Source of the DNA: Betaproteobacteria bacterium Ga0077532
GTDB lineage: Bacteria > Pseudomonadota > Gammaproteobacteria > Burkholderiales > Ga0077523
DNA length: 64,000 nucleotides
Direction: 5' to 3'
NCBI GenBank assembly: GCA_001464895.1
Contig: LNEE01000048.1
Coordinates: 62,001-126,000, forward strand
Shown here: one piece after another, positions 14,698-24,786 of the stretch
Layout of the letters: each line of letters opens with the position of its first letter
Numbering within the stretch: position 1 is the first letter of the stretch
The notes under the pieces: model-generated
What the model was told of the DNA's origin: nothing
Database searches by the model: none
The model's input: the letters and a program-made list of their open reading frames with translations, nothing else
Position numbers and translations under genes: made by a program

Positions 14698-14766
14698 GGA
14701 TGGGGCATCGGGCGCGGCGTGCATCGCGCCGTGACGGACAAGACCAACTGAGTCGAGATCGAGTAC

Positions 14767-16251
14767 ATGGGCAAGGTAACGGGATTCATGGAGTACCAGC
14801 GGCTGACCGAGGCCGCGGAGCCGGCCGTCGAGCGGGTCCGTCACTGGAAGGAGTTCGTCGGTCATCTGACCGATCAGGAGGCTTCGATCCAGGGAGCCCG
14901 GTGCATGGACTGCGGCATCCCGTTCTGCATGCAGGGCTGTCCGGTGAACAACATCATTCCGGACTGGAACGACCTCATCTACCGGCAGAACTGGCGTCAG
15001 GCGCTCGACACCCTGCACTCCACGAACAACTTCCCCGAGTTCACCGGCCGCGTCTGTCCGGCGCCGTGCGAAGCGGCCTGTACGCTGAACATCAACGCCG
15101 ACCCGGTGGGCATCAAGTCCATCGAGCACGCGATCATCGACAAGGGCTGGGAGATGGGCTGGGTCGTCCCACAGCCCCCCAAGGCGAAGACCGGCAAGCG
15201 GGTCGCCGTGGTCGGGTCCGGCCCGGCAGGCATGGCTTGCGCCCAGCAACTCGCGCGCGCCGGGCACGACGTCACGCTCTTCGAGAAGAACGACCGCATC
15301 GGGGGTCTGCTGCGCTACGGCATTCCCGATTTCAAGATGGAGAAGCACCACATCGACCGCCGGATGGCGCAGATGCAGGAGGAGGGCGTGACCTTCCGTC
15401 CGGGCGTCTGTGTGGGGAAGGCGCCCACCGAGGGCGGCGTGACCAACCTCGCCAAGGAGTACATCGATCCCGAGAAGCTCCTCGCCGAGTTCGATGCCGT
15501 CACCCTGACCGGCGGCGCCGAGCAGCCGCGCGATCTCCAGGTCCCCGGGCGCGAATTGCAGGGCATCCACTTCGCGATGGAGTTCCTGCCCCTGCAGAAC
15601 CGCGTGGTGGCCGGCGACCGGATTCCCGGCCAGATCATGGCAACGGACAAGCACGTCGTGGTGATCGGCGGTGGCGACACGGGTTCCGATTGCGTCGGGA
15701 CATCGAATCGCCACGGCGCGGCCTCCGTCACGCAGTTCGAACTCCTGCCCCAGCCGCCTGCCGAGGAGAACCGCGCCCTGACGTGGCCCTACTGGCCGCT
15801 CAAGCTGCGGACGTCCTCGTCCCACGAGGAAGGCTGCTCGCGAGACTGGGCCGTCTCGACCAAGGCGTTCCGCGGCGAGAACGGTCACGTGAAGGCGCTA
15901 GTTTGCGTGCGCGTGGAATGGAAGAAAGACGATGCGACCGGGCAGATGAAGATGGTCGAAGTCTCCGGGAGCGAGTTCGAGATTCCCGCCGACCTCGTGC
16001 TTTTCGCGATGGGTTTCGTCTCTCCGCTGGCGAGCGTTCTCGAGTCGTTCGGCGTCGCCAAGGACGCCCGCGGCAACGTGAAGGCGTCGACCGAAGGCCC
16101 GGTGTCGTACCAGACCAACGTGCCGAAGGTTTTCGCGGCGGGCGACATGCGCCGCGGTCAATCGCTGGTGGTCTGGGCCATCCGTGAAGGGCGCCAGGCG
16201 GCGCGCGCGGTCGACGAATTCCTGATGGGCCGCAGCGATCTGCCGCGCTGA
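14767..16251 (+). CDS. gltD: Glutamate synthase, small (beta) subunit
   Basis: NADPH-oxidising FAD subunit that feeds electrons to GltB. The 494-aa product has N-terminal Fe-S cysteines ([17 protein letters not shown], and [11 protein letters not shown]), the first nucleotide-binding fold [27 protein letters not shown], a second NADPH fold [15 protein letters not shown] and the terminal FAD contact [17 protein letters not shown]. It lies 97 bases downstream of gltB and is probably cotranscribed. Confidence 0.96.
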   Translation: MGKVTGFMEYQRLTEAAEPAVERVRHWKEFVGHLTDQEASIQGARCMDCGIPFCMQGCPVNNIIPDWNDLIYRQNWRQALDTLHSTNNFPEFTGRVCPAPCEAACTLNINADPVGIKSIEHAIIDKGWEMGWVVPQPPKAKTGKRVAVVGSGPAGMACAQQLARAGHDVTLFEKNDRIGGLLRYGIPDFKMEKHHIDRRMAQMQEEGVTFRPGVCVGKAPTEGGVTNLAKEYIDPEKLLAEFDAVTLTGGAEQPRDLQVPGRELQGIHFAMEFLPLQNRVVAGDRIPGQIMATDKHVVVIGGGDTGSDCVGTSNRHGAASVTQFELLPQPPAEENRALTWPYWPLKLRTSSSHEEGCSRDWAVSTKAFRGENGHVKALVCVRVEWKKDDATGQMKMVEVSGSEFEIPADLVLFAMGFVSPLASVLESFGVAKDARGNVKASTEGPVSYQTNVPKVFAAGDMRRGQSLVVWAIREGRQAARAVDEFLMGRSDLPR

Positions 16252-16399
16252 CCCCGGTTCGGCGCGTGGGCGGGGGCTGCAAGGTCCCCGTTTCGCAGAC
16301 ACGCCGGGTCCATGCTCCCCCGTTGTTTCCCGCGCCCTTCGCCGCGAGCCTGCTTCGGCGTCCGTCAGCCGTTCCTAGCCCACCCCCGAGTCCGAGCCC

Positions 16400-17461
16400 A
16401 TGTCCCGTCCCAAGAACGACACGTTCCTCCGCGCCCTGCTGCGCGAACCCACGCCCTACACCCCGATCTGGATCATGCGGCAGGCCGGTCGCTATCTCGC
16501 CGAGTACAACGCCACCCGCGCGCGCGCCGGGGACTTCATGAGCCTGTGCCGCAATGCGGATCTCGCCACGGAAGTGACCATGCAGCCGCTCGCACGCTTT
16601 CCGCTCGATGCGGCGATTCTCTTCTCCGACATCCTCACCGTGCCCGATGCCATGGGCCTCGGCCTCTACTTCGCCGAGGGCGAGGGGCCGCGCTTCGAGC
16701 GCCCCCTGCGCGACGAATGGGCGATCAACGACCTCACGCCGATCGATCCCTGGGGCAACCTGCGCTATGTGATGGATGCCGTCTCCCAGATCCGGAAGGC
16801 GCTGGCCAACGAGGTGCCGCTCATCGGCTTCTCCGGCAGCCCGTTCACGCTGGCCTGCTACATGATCGAAGGCCAGGGCGGGACCGATTTCGAGCGCGTG
16901 AAGGGCATGGCCTACGGCCGCCCCGACCTGCTCCACAAGATCCTCGACGTGAATGCGCGGTCCGTCGTCGCCTACCTCAACGCCCAGGTCGAGAGCGGCG
17001 CCCAGGCCCTCATGCTGTTCGACACCTGGGGAGGCGCGCTCTCGAACGCGGCCTATCAGGAGTTCTCGCTGGCCTACATGCAGCAAGTGGTGGCCGGGCT
17101 CACGCGTGAGCGCGACGGGCAGAAGGTGCCGGTCATCGTGTTCACGAAGGGGGGCGGCCTGTGGCTGGAGAAGATCGCCGCGATCGGCTGCGATGCCGTC
17201 GGCCTCGATTGGACGGTCGATATCGGGGAAGCACGGGCCCGGGTCGGCAAGCACGTCGCGCTGCAGGGCAATCTCGATCCGACGATCCTGCTGACGACGC
17301 CCGAGATCGTCCGCCGCGAGGCTGGCAAGGTGCTCGCGTCCTACGGCGCCGGCACCGGCCACGTGTTCAATCTCGGCCACGGCATTTCCCGTGTGACCCC
17401 GCCCGAGAACGTCGCGGCACTGGTCGACGCCGTCCACGAGCAGTCGCGCATCTATCACTGA
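16400..17461 (+). CDS. hemE: Uroporphyrinogen decarboxylase
   Basis: Decarboxylates uroporphyrinogen III to coproporphyrinogen III in haem synthesis. The 353-aa length is typical. Signature [16 protein letters not shown] holds the substrate-binding arginines, followed by [15 protein letters not shown] with a catalytic aspartate, [16 protein letters not shown] and [16 protein letters not shown]. The 148-base upstream gap shows no clear promoter, and the gene may be read through from gltBD. Confidence 0.97.
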   Translation: MSRPKNDTFLRALLREPTPYTPIWIMRQAGRYLAEYNATRARAGDFMSLCRNADLATEVTMQPLARFPLDAAILFSDILTVPDAMGLGLYFAEGEGPRFERPLRDEWAINDLTPIDPWGNLRYVMDAVSQIRKALANEVPLIGFSGSPFTLACYMIEGQGGTDFERVKGMAYGRPDLLHKILDVNARSVVAYLNAQVESGAQALMLFDTWGGALSNAAYQEFSLAYMQQVVAGLTRERDGQKVPVIVFTKGGGLWLEKIAAIGCDAVGLDWTVDIGEARARVGKHVALQGNLDPTILLTTPEIVRREAGKVLASYGAGTGHVFNLGHGISRVTPPENVAALVDAVHEQSRIYH

Positions 17462-17503
17462 ATTCCAGCCGACAGCGGCCGGAAACCCGCGTCTTTCCAC
17501 GAG

Positions 17504-17694
17504 TTATGCACAGGGCGCCAGCATTGGCGCGGGTCTTCCGGCCATTCCCCTCTGAGTGCCCGGGTGGGATGTTGCAACTCTCTGATTGTCAATTCTTCTT
17601 CGTGCATGCGTTTCCACGGTGCATGCTTCCCGGGAAGACTTCACGACCGACTCTTGACATTCGCCGCGGAAGCTCATGCACAGATTTATCCACA
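17504..17694 (+). promoter_or_regulatory. Cluster of DnaA-box-like sites in the 347-bp hemE-priA gap
   Basis: The gap 17462-17808 contains no gene. It holds TTATGCACA (17504-17512), TCATGCACA (17674-17682) and TTATCCACA (17686-17694), all on the plus strand. The first and third fit the TTATNCACA DnaA consensus and the second has one mismatch. The stretch is noticeably richer in AT than its surroundings. No dnaA, dnaN or rpmH is nearby, so this is more likely a DnaA-binding regulatory site for priA than the chromosomal origin. Confidence 0.5.
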
Positions 17695-17808
17695 GCCTCC
17701 GCACCCCGTTTCTGCCAGTCCGTCCAACGGGTTCCTACCGATATGTCATGCGAGATCGAAGCTCCTGACGCCAACTCCCTGCCTTGCAAACGGAATTGAG
17801 GGACTGTC

Positions 17809-19992
17809 GTGCCTTTCCTCCAGGTGGCTCTCGACGTACCGGTGGATACGCTCTTCGACTACCGGTACCCCGATGCGGATGAGGAGGATGTCGGGTGCCT
17901 GGTCGTCGTCCCTTTCGGGCGTGCACACCGGGTCGGTGTAGTCACCGGGGTTTCCGACAGCACACTGATCGAGTCCAACCGTGTCCGGCAGGCGACGCGG
18001 ATCGCCCGCCATCTGCCGCGCGTGCCGGCGGAGATCCTCGACCTCGCCCGATTCTGTCACCGGTATTACCACCATCCCCTGGGCGAGATCCTTCTCGGCG
18101 TGCTCCCCACGGCGTTGCGTCGGACGGATGCCACGGCACTCACGCCCGAGCGCGCCTATCGCCTGACGGCGGCAGGCCGCGGCATCGATCTCCAGGCGGT
18201 GCCTGCACGCGCGACGCTGCAACGCCGCCTGCTCGAATCGCTGCGCGGCGCGCCGGCGTTGGGGGTTCCGGAGATCAACGCCCTCGGCAGCAGCGCCATG
18301 CGCGTACTCCGGGTGTTCATGCACACGGGGTGGGTCGAGGAGACCGCACTACCCGCCCCCGCAGCGCCGGAGTCCGCCGCGCTCCCGCCGACCGCTTCGG
18401 GTCACACGCTGAATTCGGAGCAGTCGCAGGCCGTTGCGGCCATCGTCGACACGCTCGGGCGGTTCGAGACGCACCTGCTGCAGGGCGTCACCGGCAGTGG
18501 CAAGACCGAGGTCTACCTCCAGGTGATCGCCGAGGCAGTCGCGCGCGGCGGCCAGGCCCTGCTGCTCGTTCCCGAGATCAATCTCACGCCGCAGTTGCAG
18601 GCGCGGGTGGACGACCGGTTCGGTGCCGACCGCGTCGTCGCCCTGCACAGCGGCCTCGCCGAAGGCGAGCGGCTCGCGCGCTGGACGAAGGCGGCGCGCG
18701 GGGAGGCCACCATCGTCGTCGGTACGCGCCTCGCCGTGTTCACGCCGATGCCGCGTCTCGCCCTCATCGTCGTCGACGAGGAACACGACGCCTCGTACAA
18801 GCAGCAGGAGGGGCTCCGATATCACGCCCGGGATCTCGCGGTCGTGCGTGGCCGCAACCGCGCCGTGCCGCTCGTGCTGGGCTCCGCGACCCCCTCGCTG
18901 GAGAGCGTCCGCCAGGTCGATGCCGGACGGTACCGCCCCGCCTACCTGCGAACGCGCGCCGGTGGAGCGGCACCTTCGGTCCGCGTCATCGACACCCGCG
19001 CGCTACCGCCGGGCGAGTGGCTGCATCCGGCGTCGGCAGAAGCCATCTCCGGCGCCATCGGCCGGGGCGAGCAGAGTCTCGTCTTCATCAACCGGCGCGG
19101 GTACGCCCCGACGCTGCTCTGCCATCACTGCGGCTGGGTGGCGCCGTGTCATCGATGCAGCGCGCGCCTCACGTACCACCACGGCGCGCGTCGCCTCCGT
19201 TGCCATCACTGCGGACACGAGGCGTTGCCGCCGCGCGCCTGCCCCTCGTGCGGCAGCCAGGATCTGCGCCCGCTCGGTCAGGGCACCGAGCGGGTCGAGG
19301 AGCAGCTGGTCGCCCGCTTCCCGGGGGCCAGGATCGCCCGCGTGGACCGCGACACGACGCGCCGCAAGGACGCATTCGCGCATCTGCGCGATCGGATCGA
19401 GTCGGGCGACATCGACCTGCTCGTCGGCACCCAGATGCTCGCGAAGGGGCACGACTTCCCGCGCCTGACCCGCGTCGTGGTGATCGGTGCCGACCAGGGG
19501 CTCTTCTCCCCCGATTACCGGGCCGAGGAGCGTCTCTTCGCGCTGCTGCTCCAGGTGGCCGGCCGCGCAGGTCGCGCATCGCTCGCGGGGGAGGTACTGG
19601 TTCAGACGGGCGCGCCCGAGCATCCGCTCTATGCCGCACTGGTCGCCCAGAACTTCGATCGTTTCGCGCGCGAGCAGCTCGAGATGCGCCGCGCCGCCGG
19701 CTTCCCGCCCTACGTGCACCAGGCGTTGCTCCGCGCGGAAGCCACCGACGAGCAGGCGGTCTTCGAGTATCTCCGCCAGGCGGCGAACGCCGGCCGCGAC
19801 CTCGGTGAAGACGTGTTGCTGTTCGATCCGGTCCCGCCGCTGGTCGCGCGGGTTGCGGGCAGATGGCGCGGGCAGTTGCTGGTACAGGGTTCTGCGCGAC
19901 CCGCGCTGCATCGATTCCTGGATGCGTGGGGGCCGGCCCTCCAGACGCCGCGCGTGCGCTGGTCGCTCGACGTGGACCCGCTCGACTTCTGA
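17809..19992 (+). CDS. priA: Primosomal replication restart helicase PriA
   Basis: 3'-5' DNA helicase that reloads the replisome at stalled forks. The 727-aa product has the N-terminal DNA-binding domain, Walker A GVTGSGKTEVYL (near residue 226), the DEEH box VVDEEHDASYKQ, and the zinc-binding cysteine cluster CHHCGWVAPCHRC ... CHHCG ... CPSCG inserted in the helicase core. Motif V/VI (GTQMLAKGHDFP, LLLQVAGRAGRA) follows. The start is GTG, with GAGGGA about six bases upstream. Confidence 0.96.
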   Translation: MPFLQVALDVPVDTLFDYRYPDADEEDVGCLVVVPFGRAHRVGVVTGVSDSTLIESNRVRQATRIARHLPRVPAEILDLARFCHRYYHHPLGEILLGVLPTALRRTDATALTPERAYRLTAAGRGIDLQAVPARATLQRRLLESLRGAPALGVPEINALGSSAMRVLRVFMHTGWVEETALPAPAAPESAALPPTASGHTLNSEQSQAVAAIVDTLGRFETHLLQGVTGSGKTEVYLQVIAEAVARGGQALLLVPEINLTPQLQARVDDRFGADRVVALHSGLAEGERLARWTKAARGEATIVVGTRLAVFTPMPRLALIVVDEEHDASYKQQEGLRYHARDLAVVRGRNRAVPLVLGSATPSLESVRQVDAGRYRPAYLRTRAGGAAPSVRVIDTRALPPGEWLHPASAEAISGAIGRGEQSLVFINRRGYAPTLLCHHCGWVAPCHRCSARLTYHHGARRLRCHHCGHEALPPRACPSCGSQDLRPLGQGTERVEEQLVARFPGARIARVDRDTTRRKDAFAHLRDRIESGDIDLLVGTQMLAKGHDFPRLTRVVVIGADQGLFSPDYRAEERLFALLLQVAGRAGRASLAGEVLVQTGAPEHPLYAALVAQNFDRFAREQLEMRRAAGFPPYVHQALLRAEATDEQAVFEYLRQAANAGRDLGEDVLLFDPVPPLVARVAGRWRGQLLVQGSARPALHRFLDAWGPALQTPRVRWSLDVDPLDF

Positions 19993-20026
19993 GCGTTTCG
20001 ACCCCGGTTTCCGCGGGGGCGCGGTT

Positions 20027-20032
20027 TATAAT
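20027..20032 (+). promoter_or_regulatory. -10 element of the argS promoter
   Basis: TATAAT followed by CCGCGC, 25 bases before the argS ATG and 34 bases after the priA stop. No clear -35 box is visible. Confidence 0.5.
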
Positions 20033-20057
20033 CCGCGCCTTTCCCGAAGTGCCTCCC

Positions 20058-21812
20058 ATGCCTCCGCCCGCGATCGATCTCAAGACCCACCTGTCCGGCC
20101 TGTTCGAGACCGCTCTCGAAGTCGTCGCCCCCGAGGCCACCGACACCCCCGTGGTGCTCGAACGTCCCAAGGTCGCCGCTCACGGGGACTTCGCGTGCAA
20201 CGTCGCGATGCAACTCGCCCGGCGCCTGAAACGCAATCCCCGCGAGATCGCCCAGCGCATCATCGATCAGTTGCCGACATCCCCGTGGGTGGCGCGCGCG
20301 GAGATCGCCGGTGCCGGCTTCATCAACCTCTTTCTGCGTCCCGAAGCGAAGCGTGCCGTCGTGCAACGCATCTTTGCCGAGGGCGACGCCTACGGCCGCG
20401 TGACCGTCGGCGCCGGCAAGCGCGTGCAGGTGGAGTTCGTTTCCGCCAACCCGACGGGCCCGCTGCACGTGGGCCATGGCCGAGGCGCCGCGTACGGGGC
20501 GAGCCTCGCCAATCTGCTGGAGGCCGCCGGCTTCGAGGTGGCCCGCGAGTACTACGTGAACGACGCCGGCCGCCAGATGGACATCCTGTCGGTATCGGCA
20601 TGGGTGCGTTATCTGGAGCTGTTCGGCGAAGCCGTACCGTTCCCCGCCAACGGCTATCAGGGCGACTACGTCCGGACCCGTGCCGCCGAGATGAAAGCCG
20701 TCGACGGCGATCGCTTCTCCCGCCCTGCCGCCGCGGTGACGGACGGTCTGCCCGACGCACCCGAGGGCGACGAAGCTGCCGTCGAAGCGCGCATGGATGC
20801 GCTCATCGAACGCGCCAAGCAGTTGCTCGGCCCCGACTTCGATCGCCTCACGCTCTTCGTGCTCGAGCGCCAGCTGGAAGGCATCCGCGACGTGCTCGGC
20901 CGCTTCGGCGTCACCTTCGACCAGTGGTACTCGGAGCGCTCGCTCTACGACTCCGGACGCGTGGCCCGGGCCCTCGAAGTGCTCGACACCAACGGCCATC
21001 TCTACACGCAGGACGGCGCGCGCTGGTTCCGCTCCACCGCGTTCGGGGACGACAAGGATCGCGTCGTCCAGCGCGAGAACGGGCTCTACACCTACTTCGC
21101 GTCGGACATCGCCTACCACCACGACAAATTCCAGCGCGGCTTCGATCTCGTGGTCGATGTCTGGGGTGCCGATCACCACGGCTACATTCCGCGCGTGAAG
21201 GCGGCGTTGTCGGCATTCGAGATCGATCCCGAAAGGCTCGTCGTCCCGCTCATCCAGCTCGTGGCGCTCTTCCAGGGCGGCGAAGCGGTGAAGATGGGCA
21301 AGCGAAGCGGCAGCTACGTGACGCTGGAAGACCTGATGGACGACGTCGGGGTCGATGCGACGCGCTACTTCTATCTCGCCCGGAAGTGCGACCAGCACCT
21401 CGACTTCGACCTCGATCTTGCAAAGTCGCAGAGCAACGACAACCCGGTCTACTACATCCAGTACGCCCACGCGCGGGTCTCGAGCGTCCTCGAGGAATGG
21501 GGCGGTGACCGCTCGACGCTGGTCGGGAGCGATCTCTCCGCGCTCGATACTCCCGCGGAGCTGGCCCTCCTGCAGCGGATCACCGATTACCCCGACACGA
21601 TCGAGTTCGCTGCCCGCGATCTCGCGCCGCACGTGATCGCCTTCTACCTCAAGGACCTCGCCGCCGATTTCCACAGCTATTACAACGGCACCCGGTTCCT
21701 GGTCGACGACGAAGCGGTCCGCAACGCGCGTCTCGCCCTCGTGCTCGCGGTGCAGCAGGTGCTGCGGAACGGATTGCGGCTTCTCGGCGTCGGCGCGCCG
21801 GAGCGGATGTAG
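20058..21812 (+). CDS. argS: Arginyl-tRNA synthetase
   Basis: Class I synthetase charging tRNA-Arg. I start at the ATG at 20058, which gives MPPPAIDLKTHL and 584 aa, the family size; the frame stays open upstream only inside priA. The HIGH signature is PTGPLHVGHGRGAAYG, preceded by VEFVSANP. The KMSKS position reads KMGKRSG, a variant common in ArgS. The C-terminal DALR domain includes YYIQYAHARVSSV. A promoter lies directly upstream. Confidence 0.96.
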   Translation: MPPPAIDLKTHLSGLFETALEVVAPEATDTPVVLERPKVAAHGDFACNVAMQLARRLKRNPREIAQRIIDQLPTSPWVARAEIAGAGFINLFLRPEAKRAVVQRIFAEGDAYGRVTVGAGKRVQVEFVSANPTGPLHVGHGRGAAYGASLANLLEAAGFEVAREYYVNDAGRQMDILSVSAWVRYLELFGEAVPFPANGYQGDYVRTRAAEMKAVDGDRFSRPAAAVTDGLPDAPEGDEAAVEARMDALIERAKQLLGPDFDRLTLFVLERQLEGIRDVLGRFGVTFDQWYSERSLYDSGRVARALEVLDTNGHLYTQDGARWFRSTAFGDDKDRVVQRENGLYTYFASDIAYHHDKFQRGFDLVVDVWGADHHGYIPRVKAALSAFEIDPERLVVPLIQLVALFQGGEAVKMGKRSGSYVTLEDLMDDVGVDATRYFYLARKCDQHLDFDLDLAKSQSNDNPVYYIQYAHARVSSVLEEWGGDRSTLVGSDLSALDTPAELALLQRITDYPDTIEFAARDLAPHVIAFYLKDLAADFHSYYNGTRFLVDDEAVRNARLALVLAVQQVLRNGLRLLGVGAPERM

Positions 21813-21815
21813 GCC

Positions 21816-22535
21816 GTGGCCAGTCGCGACTACAAGACGCCTCGTCCGTCCGTGTCCGCCAGATCCGGCAGCCCGATGCTCGTCGGCATCGTCATCGGCA
21901 TCCTCGTCGGTCTTGCGGCCGCGCTGGCTGTCGCGCTGTACCTCTTCAAGGTCCCCGCGCCCTTCGTGCCCCGCGAGGGTGGTGGCAAGGCGGTGCCCGA
22001 GTCGGTGTCGAAGCCCACAGGCCAGGCCGAAACATCGGACCGTGACGCATCCCCCGCGAAGCCGGGTGCCGGATCCGCGGCCTCGAAGTCGACGACCGCG
22101 TCGCCGCGGTCCGGCACTCCCGACGCGGACGGCGAGAGATCCCGATTCGATTTCTACGAGATCCTGCCCGGCACCGAGAACGCGACGAAGTCCCGCGAGA
22201 GCAAGCCGGCGGACAGCAAGGCTGCCGAGCGGAAGGCGGCTGCAGCCGCGCCGGCGCCTGCCCCTGCGTCAGCAGCAGCGGGCGGCGCGGATGTCTACTA
22301 CCTGCAGGCTGGCGCGTTCCAGAGTGCCGCCGACGCGGACAACCTGAAGGCGCGGCTGGCGCTGGCCGGCATCGAGGCCAAGGTCCTCACGGCCGATCTC
22401 CCGGAAGGAAAGATCTGGCATCGTGTCCGCGTGGGCCCGCTGCGCGGCGTTGACGAGGTCGGACGCGTACGCGAGCGGCTCAAGCAGAACCAGATCGACG
22501 CGACGCTGATCAAACAGAAGGCAACGGCCGACTGA
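21816..22535 (+). CDS. FtsN-like SPOR-domain membrane protein
   Basis: The 239-aa protein has a short cytoplasmic tail, one membrane helix (about residues 24-46, LVGIVIGILVGLAAALAVAL), a long Ala/Pro/Lys-rich periplasmic linker, and a C-terminal SPOR domain (about 160-235: YYLQAGAFQSAADADNLKARL, VRVGPL). SPOR domains bind denuded glycan strands at the septum, so a division-linked role is likely. The start is GTG four bases after argS. This argS-SPOR-dsbA order is frequent in betaproteobacteria; I avoid the name ftsN because homology outside the SPOR domain cannot be judged here. Confidence 0.85.
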   Translation: MASRDYKTPRPSVSARSGSPMLVGIVIGILVGLAAALAVALYLFKVPAPFVPREGGGKAVPESVSKPTGQAETSDRDASPAKPGAGSAASKSTTASPRSGTPDADGERSRFDFYEILPGTENATKSRESKPADSKAAERKAAAAAPAPAPASAAAGGADVYYLQAGAFQSAADADNLKARLALAGIEAKVLTADLPEGKIWHRVRVGPLRGVDEVGRVRERLKQNQIDATLIKQKATAD

Positions 22536-22615
22536 CCCTGTCGCTCCGACGACACGCGCGACACTCGGCGTTTGACACGATGTACGACGCGCCAAAGGCG
22601 CTTACTGGAGGTGAC

Positions 22616-23269
22616 ATGAAGATCGTCAGGCACATGGTTCTCGCGGCAATGCTGGCCGGCGTCGCGGGCGGTGCGACCGCCGCGGTGGAAGTGAACAAGG
22701 ACTACCGGACGCTCGCCACCGTGCAGCCGACGGAACCCGCCGGCAAGATCGAGGTGCTCGAGTTCTTCCAGTACGGCTGCGGCCACTGCTACGACTTCGA
22801 GCCGACCGTGAAGGCATGGAAGGCCAAGAAGGCAAAGGACGTCGAGTTCCGGTACGTGCCCACGGTCTGGGACGAATCCCGGATTCCACAGGCCAAGATG
22901 TACTACACGTTCGAGGCGCTCGGTCTGCTCGATGCACTGCACGAGAAGGCCTACGAGACGATCCACCAGAAACAGGTGAAGCTCTGGGATCGCGCGGTCC
23001 TGATGAAGTGGGCTGCCGAGCAGCCGGGTGTCGACGCCAAGAAGTTCGAGGAGACGTACGACTCCTTCGGCGTCAACAGCAAGGTCCAGCGCGCCATGAA
23101 GATGACCAAGGACTACGCCATCAAGGGCACGCCGACCGTCATCGTGAATGGCAAGTACACGACCGGCCCCGGCTACGCGTCCGGTGCCAATGGGCAGGTG
23201 GACTACGCACGCTTCCAGCAGATCCTGGAAGACCTGATCGGGATGGAACGGAAGAAGGGCGCCAAGTAG
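22616..23269 (+). CDS. dsbA: Periplasmic thiol:disulfide interchange protein DsbA
   Basis: Introduces disulfide bonds into exported proteins. The 217-aa precursor has a Sec signal peptide (cleavage near GGATAA-VE, residue 23), the redox motif C55-G-H-C58 inside a thioredoxin fold, and the cis-proline loop KGTPTVIVNGKY. GGAGGTGAC just before the ATG at 22616 decides the start; an ATG 36 bases earlier has no such site. A strong terminator follows the stop. Confidence 0.94.
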   Translation: MKIVRHMVLAAMLAGVAGGATAAVEVNKDYRTLATVQPTEPAGKIEVLEFFQYGCGHCYDFEPTVKAWKAKKAKDVEFRYVPTVWDESRIPQAKMYYTFEALGLLDALHEKAYETIHQKQVKLWDRAVLMKWAAEQPGVDAKKFEETYDSFGVNSKVQRAMKMTKDYAIKGTPTVIVNGKYTTGPGYASGANGQVDYARFQQILEDLIGMERKKGAK

Positions 23270-23284
23270 TCCTGGCGACACATC

Positions 23285-23308
23285 GAAGGCCGGCGCAAGC
23301 CGGCCTTC
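23285..23308 (+). terminator. Hairpin terminator after dsbA
   Basis: A perfect 10-bp stem (GAAGGCCGGC / GCCGGCCTTC) closed by a GCAA tetraloop lies 15 bases after the dsbA stop. The tail TGCATTTCC is only weakly T-rich. Confidence 0.8.
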
Positions 23309-23331
23309 TGCATTTCCGGGGGGGGCACGCC

Positions 23332-24111
23332 ATGGAGCAGTCGCTGAAAGTCGTGATCACCGGGGCGTCCGACGGCATCGGTGCAGCACTCGCCCGCCAC
23401 TACGCCGAACGCGGCGCGACGCTGGGCCTCATCGCCCGGCGCGAAGATCTCCTCCAGGCACTTGCCGCTTCGCTGGCCGGAACGGTCGCGATCTATCCAG
23501 TCGATGTCCGCGACGGCGCAGCGACGGCCTCTGCCGCCGCGGACTTCCTGTCACGCTTCGGGCGGCCCGACATCGTGATCGCCAACGCTGGGGTCAGCGC
23601 CGGCAACCTCACCGGCTGCTCAGAAGACGTCGAGACCTGCCAGTGGATCTTCGACGTGAACGTGATCGGCATGGTGAAGACGTTCCAGCCTTTCCTCGAA
23701 TCGATGTGCGCCGACAGGCGCGGCGTGCTCGTTGGCATCGCGAGCGTCGCAGGCATCCGCGGTCTGCCCGGCAGCGGTGCCTACTGCGCGTCGAAGGCAG
23801 CCGCGATTGCGTATCTGGAAAGCCTGCGGGTGGAGTTGCGCGGAAGCGGCGTCTCGGTGGTCACCCTCTGTCCGGGCTACGTGCGCACGGCCATGACGGC
23901 CCACAACCCCTACGCGATGCCCTTCCTGCTCGAGGCGGACGACGCCGCCCGGCGTCTCGCGCGCGCCATCGACCAGCGACGCGCGTACGCCGTCGTGCCC
24001 TGGCAGATGGGGCTCGTGGCCCGGTTGCTCCGATTGTTGCCCCGCTGGATGTTCGACCGCGCGTTCGCGAACGTGAAGCGCAAGCCCAGGCGGACAGCAG
24101 TCACGCGCTGA
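23332..24111 (+). CDS. Short-chain dehydrogenase/reductase
   Basis: Classical SDR oxidoreductase of 259 aa with the nucleotide-binding motif TGASDGIG (residues 10-17), NAGVSAG, the catalytic serine region (GIASVAG) and YCASKAAA holding Tyr and Lys. The lack of an acidic residue after the second strand (GLIARREDLL) suggests NADP preference. The substrate cannot be inferred. The start ATG at 23332 lies 23 bases after the dsbA terminator. It converges on the HAD gene with a 24-base gap. Confidence 0.88.
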   Translation: MEQSLKVVITGASDGIGAALARHYAERGATLGLIARREDLLQALAASLAGTVAIYPVDVRDGAATASAAADFLSRFGRPDIVIANAGVSAGNLTGCSEDVETCQWIFDVNVIGMVKTFQPFLESMCADRRGVLVGIASVAGIRGLPGSGAYCASKAAAIAYLESLRVELRGSGVSVVTLCPGYVRTAMTAHNPYAMPFLLEADDAARRLARAIDQRRAYAVVPWQMGLVARLLRLLPRWMFDRAFANVKRKPRRTAVTR

Positions 24112-24135
24112 TCGTGCCGGGCAGGGGTGTCCGGG

Positions 24136-24786
24136 TCAGCGGAGGACGAGGCCCGTCACACGCTCCAGTTCCGCGATGGCAACGTCGGGGTCCGTGACCT
24201 TGATCGTTGTCATTCCCAGCGCCTTTGCGGGTTTCAGATTGATGCCGAGGTCGTCTAGATAGACGGCCTCCGCGGGCGCGATGCCGAGGCGCTCGCAGGC
24301 CATCAGATAGATCGCCGGCTCCGGTTTGCGCACGCCGACCTTGCTCGACTCCAGCACGAAGTCGAAGAGCCCCGTCACTTCGCGCCACGCGCGCTCGCGA
24401 TCGGCCGAGACGACCCCGGGGCCGAGGTCCCCGAAATTGTTCGTGATGCAGGCTGTGCGGAACACCGCTCGGCAGCGGCGCAGCGCTTCCACCATCGCCG
24501 GCCGGATCTCTCCGAAGAGCAGGCGCAACACATCGCTGCCGGGGACCGCATGCCCGAGCGCTCTGGCCTCGGCATCGAACGCCGCATCGAAGTCCTGCGC
24601 AGTGATCTCCGCGCGTTCCAGCTTCGCCCAGGCGTTGTCGTCGGGATTGATCGAGTTGATCCGTCGCAGCAGCCCCTCGGGCAGACCGCGCTCGCGCTCA
24701 TACCGGGAGAAGGCGTCGAACGGGCTGCTGCTGAACACGCCACCGAAGTCCCAGAGGACTGCACGGAGCGTTGAGGCTTGGGTCAT
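24136..24786 (-). CDS. HAD-superfamily hydrolase
   Basis: Haloacid-dehalogenase-type phosphatase of 216 aa. The N-terminal box reads AVLWDFGGVFSSSPF: the nucleophile Asp is present, but the usual DxD second acid is Gly (DFGGV), as in the epoxide-hydrolase/haloacid branch (YihX-like). Motif II is ITNNFGD, motif III lies around SSKVGVRKPEPAIY, and motif IV is VYLDDLGINLKPA. Its ATG overlaps the stop of the TPR gene (ATGA), so it is the third gene of a parA-like/TPR/HAD operon. Confidence 0.85.
   Translation of the reverse strand: MTQASTLRAVLWDFGGVFSSSPFDAFSRYERERGLPEGLLRRINSINPDDNAWAKLERAEITAQDFDAAFDAEARALGHAVPGSDVLRLLFGEIRPAMVEALRRCRAVFRTACITNNFGDLGPGVVSADRERAWREVTGLFDFVLESSKVGVRKPEPAIYLMACERLGIAPAEAVYLDDLGINLKPAKALGMTTIKVTDPDVAIAELERVTGLVLR

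Noticed and set aside
17462-17808. Chromosomal origin of replication
   Set aside because: DnaA-like boxes are present, but there is no dnaA-dnaN-rpmH context and no AT-rich unwinding repeats; a regulatory site is more likely.
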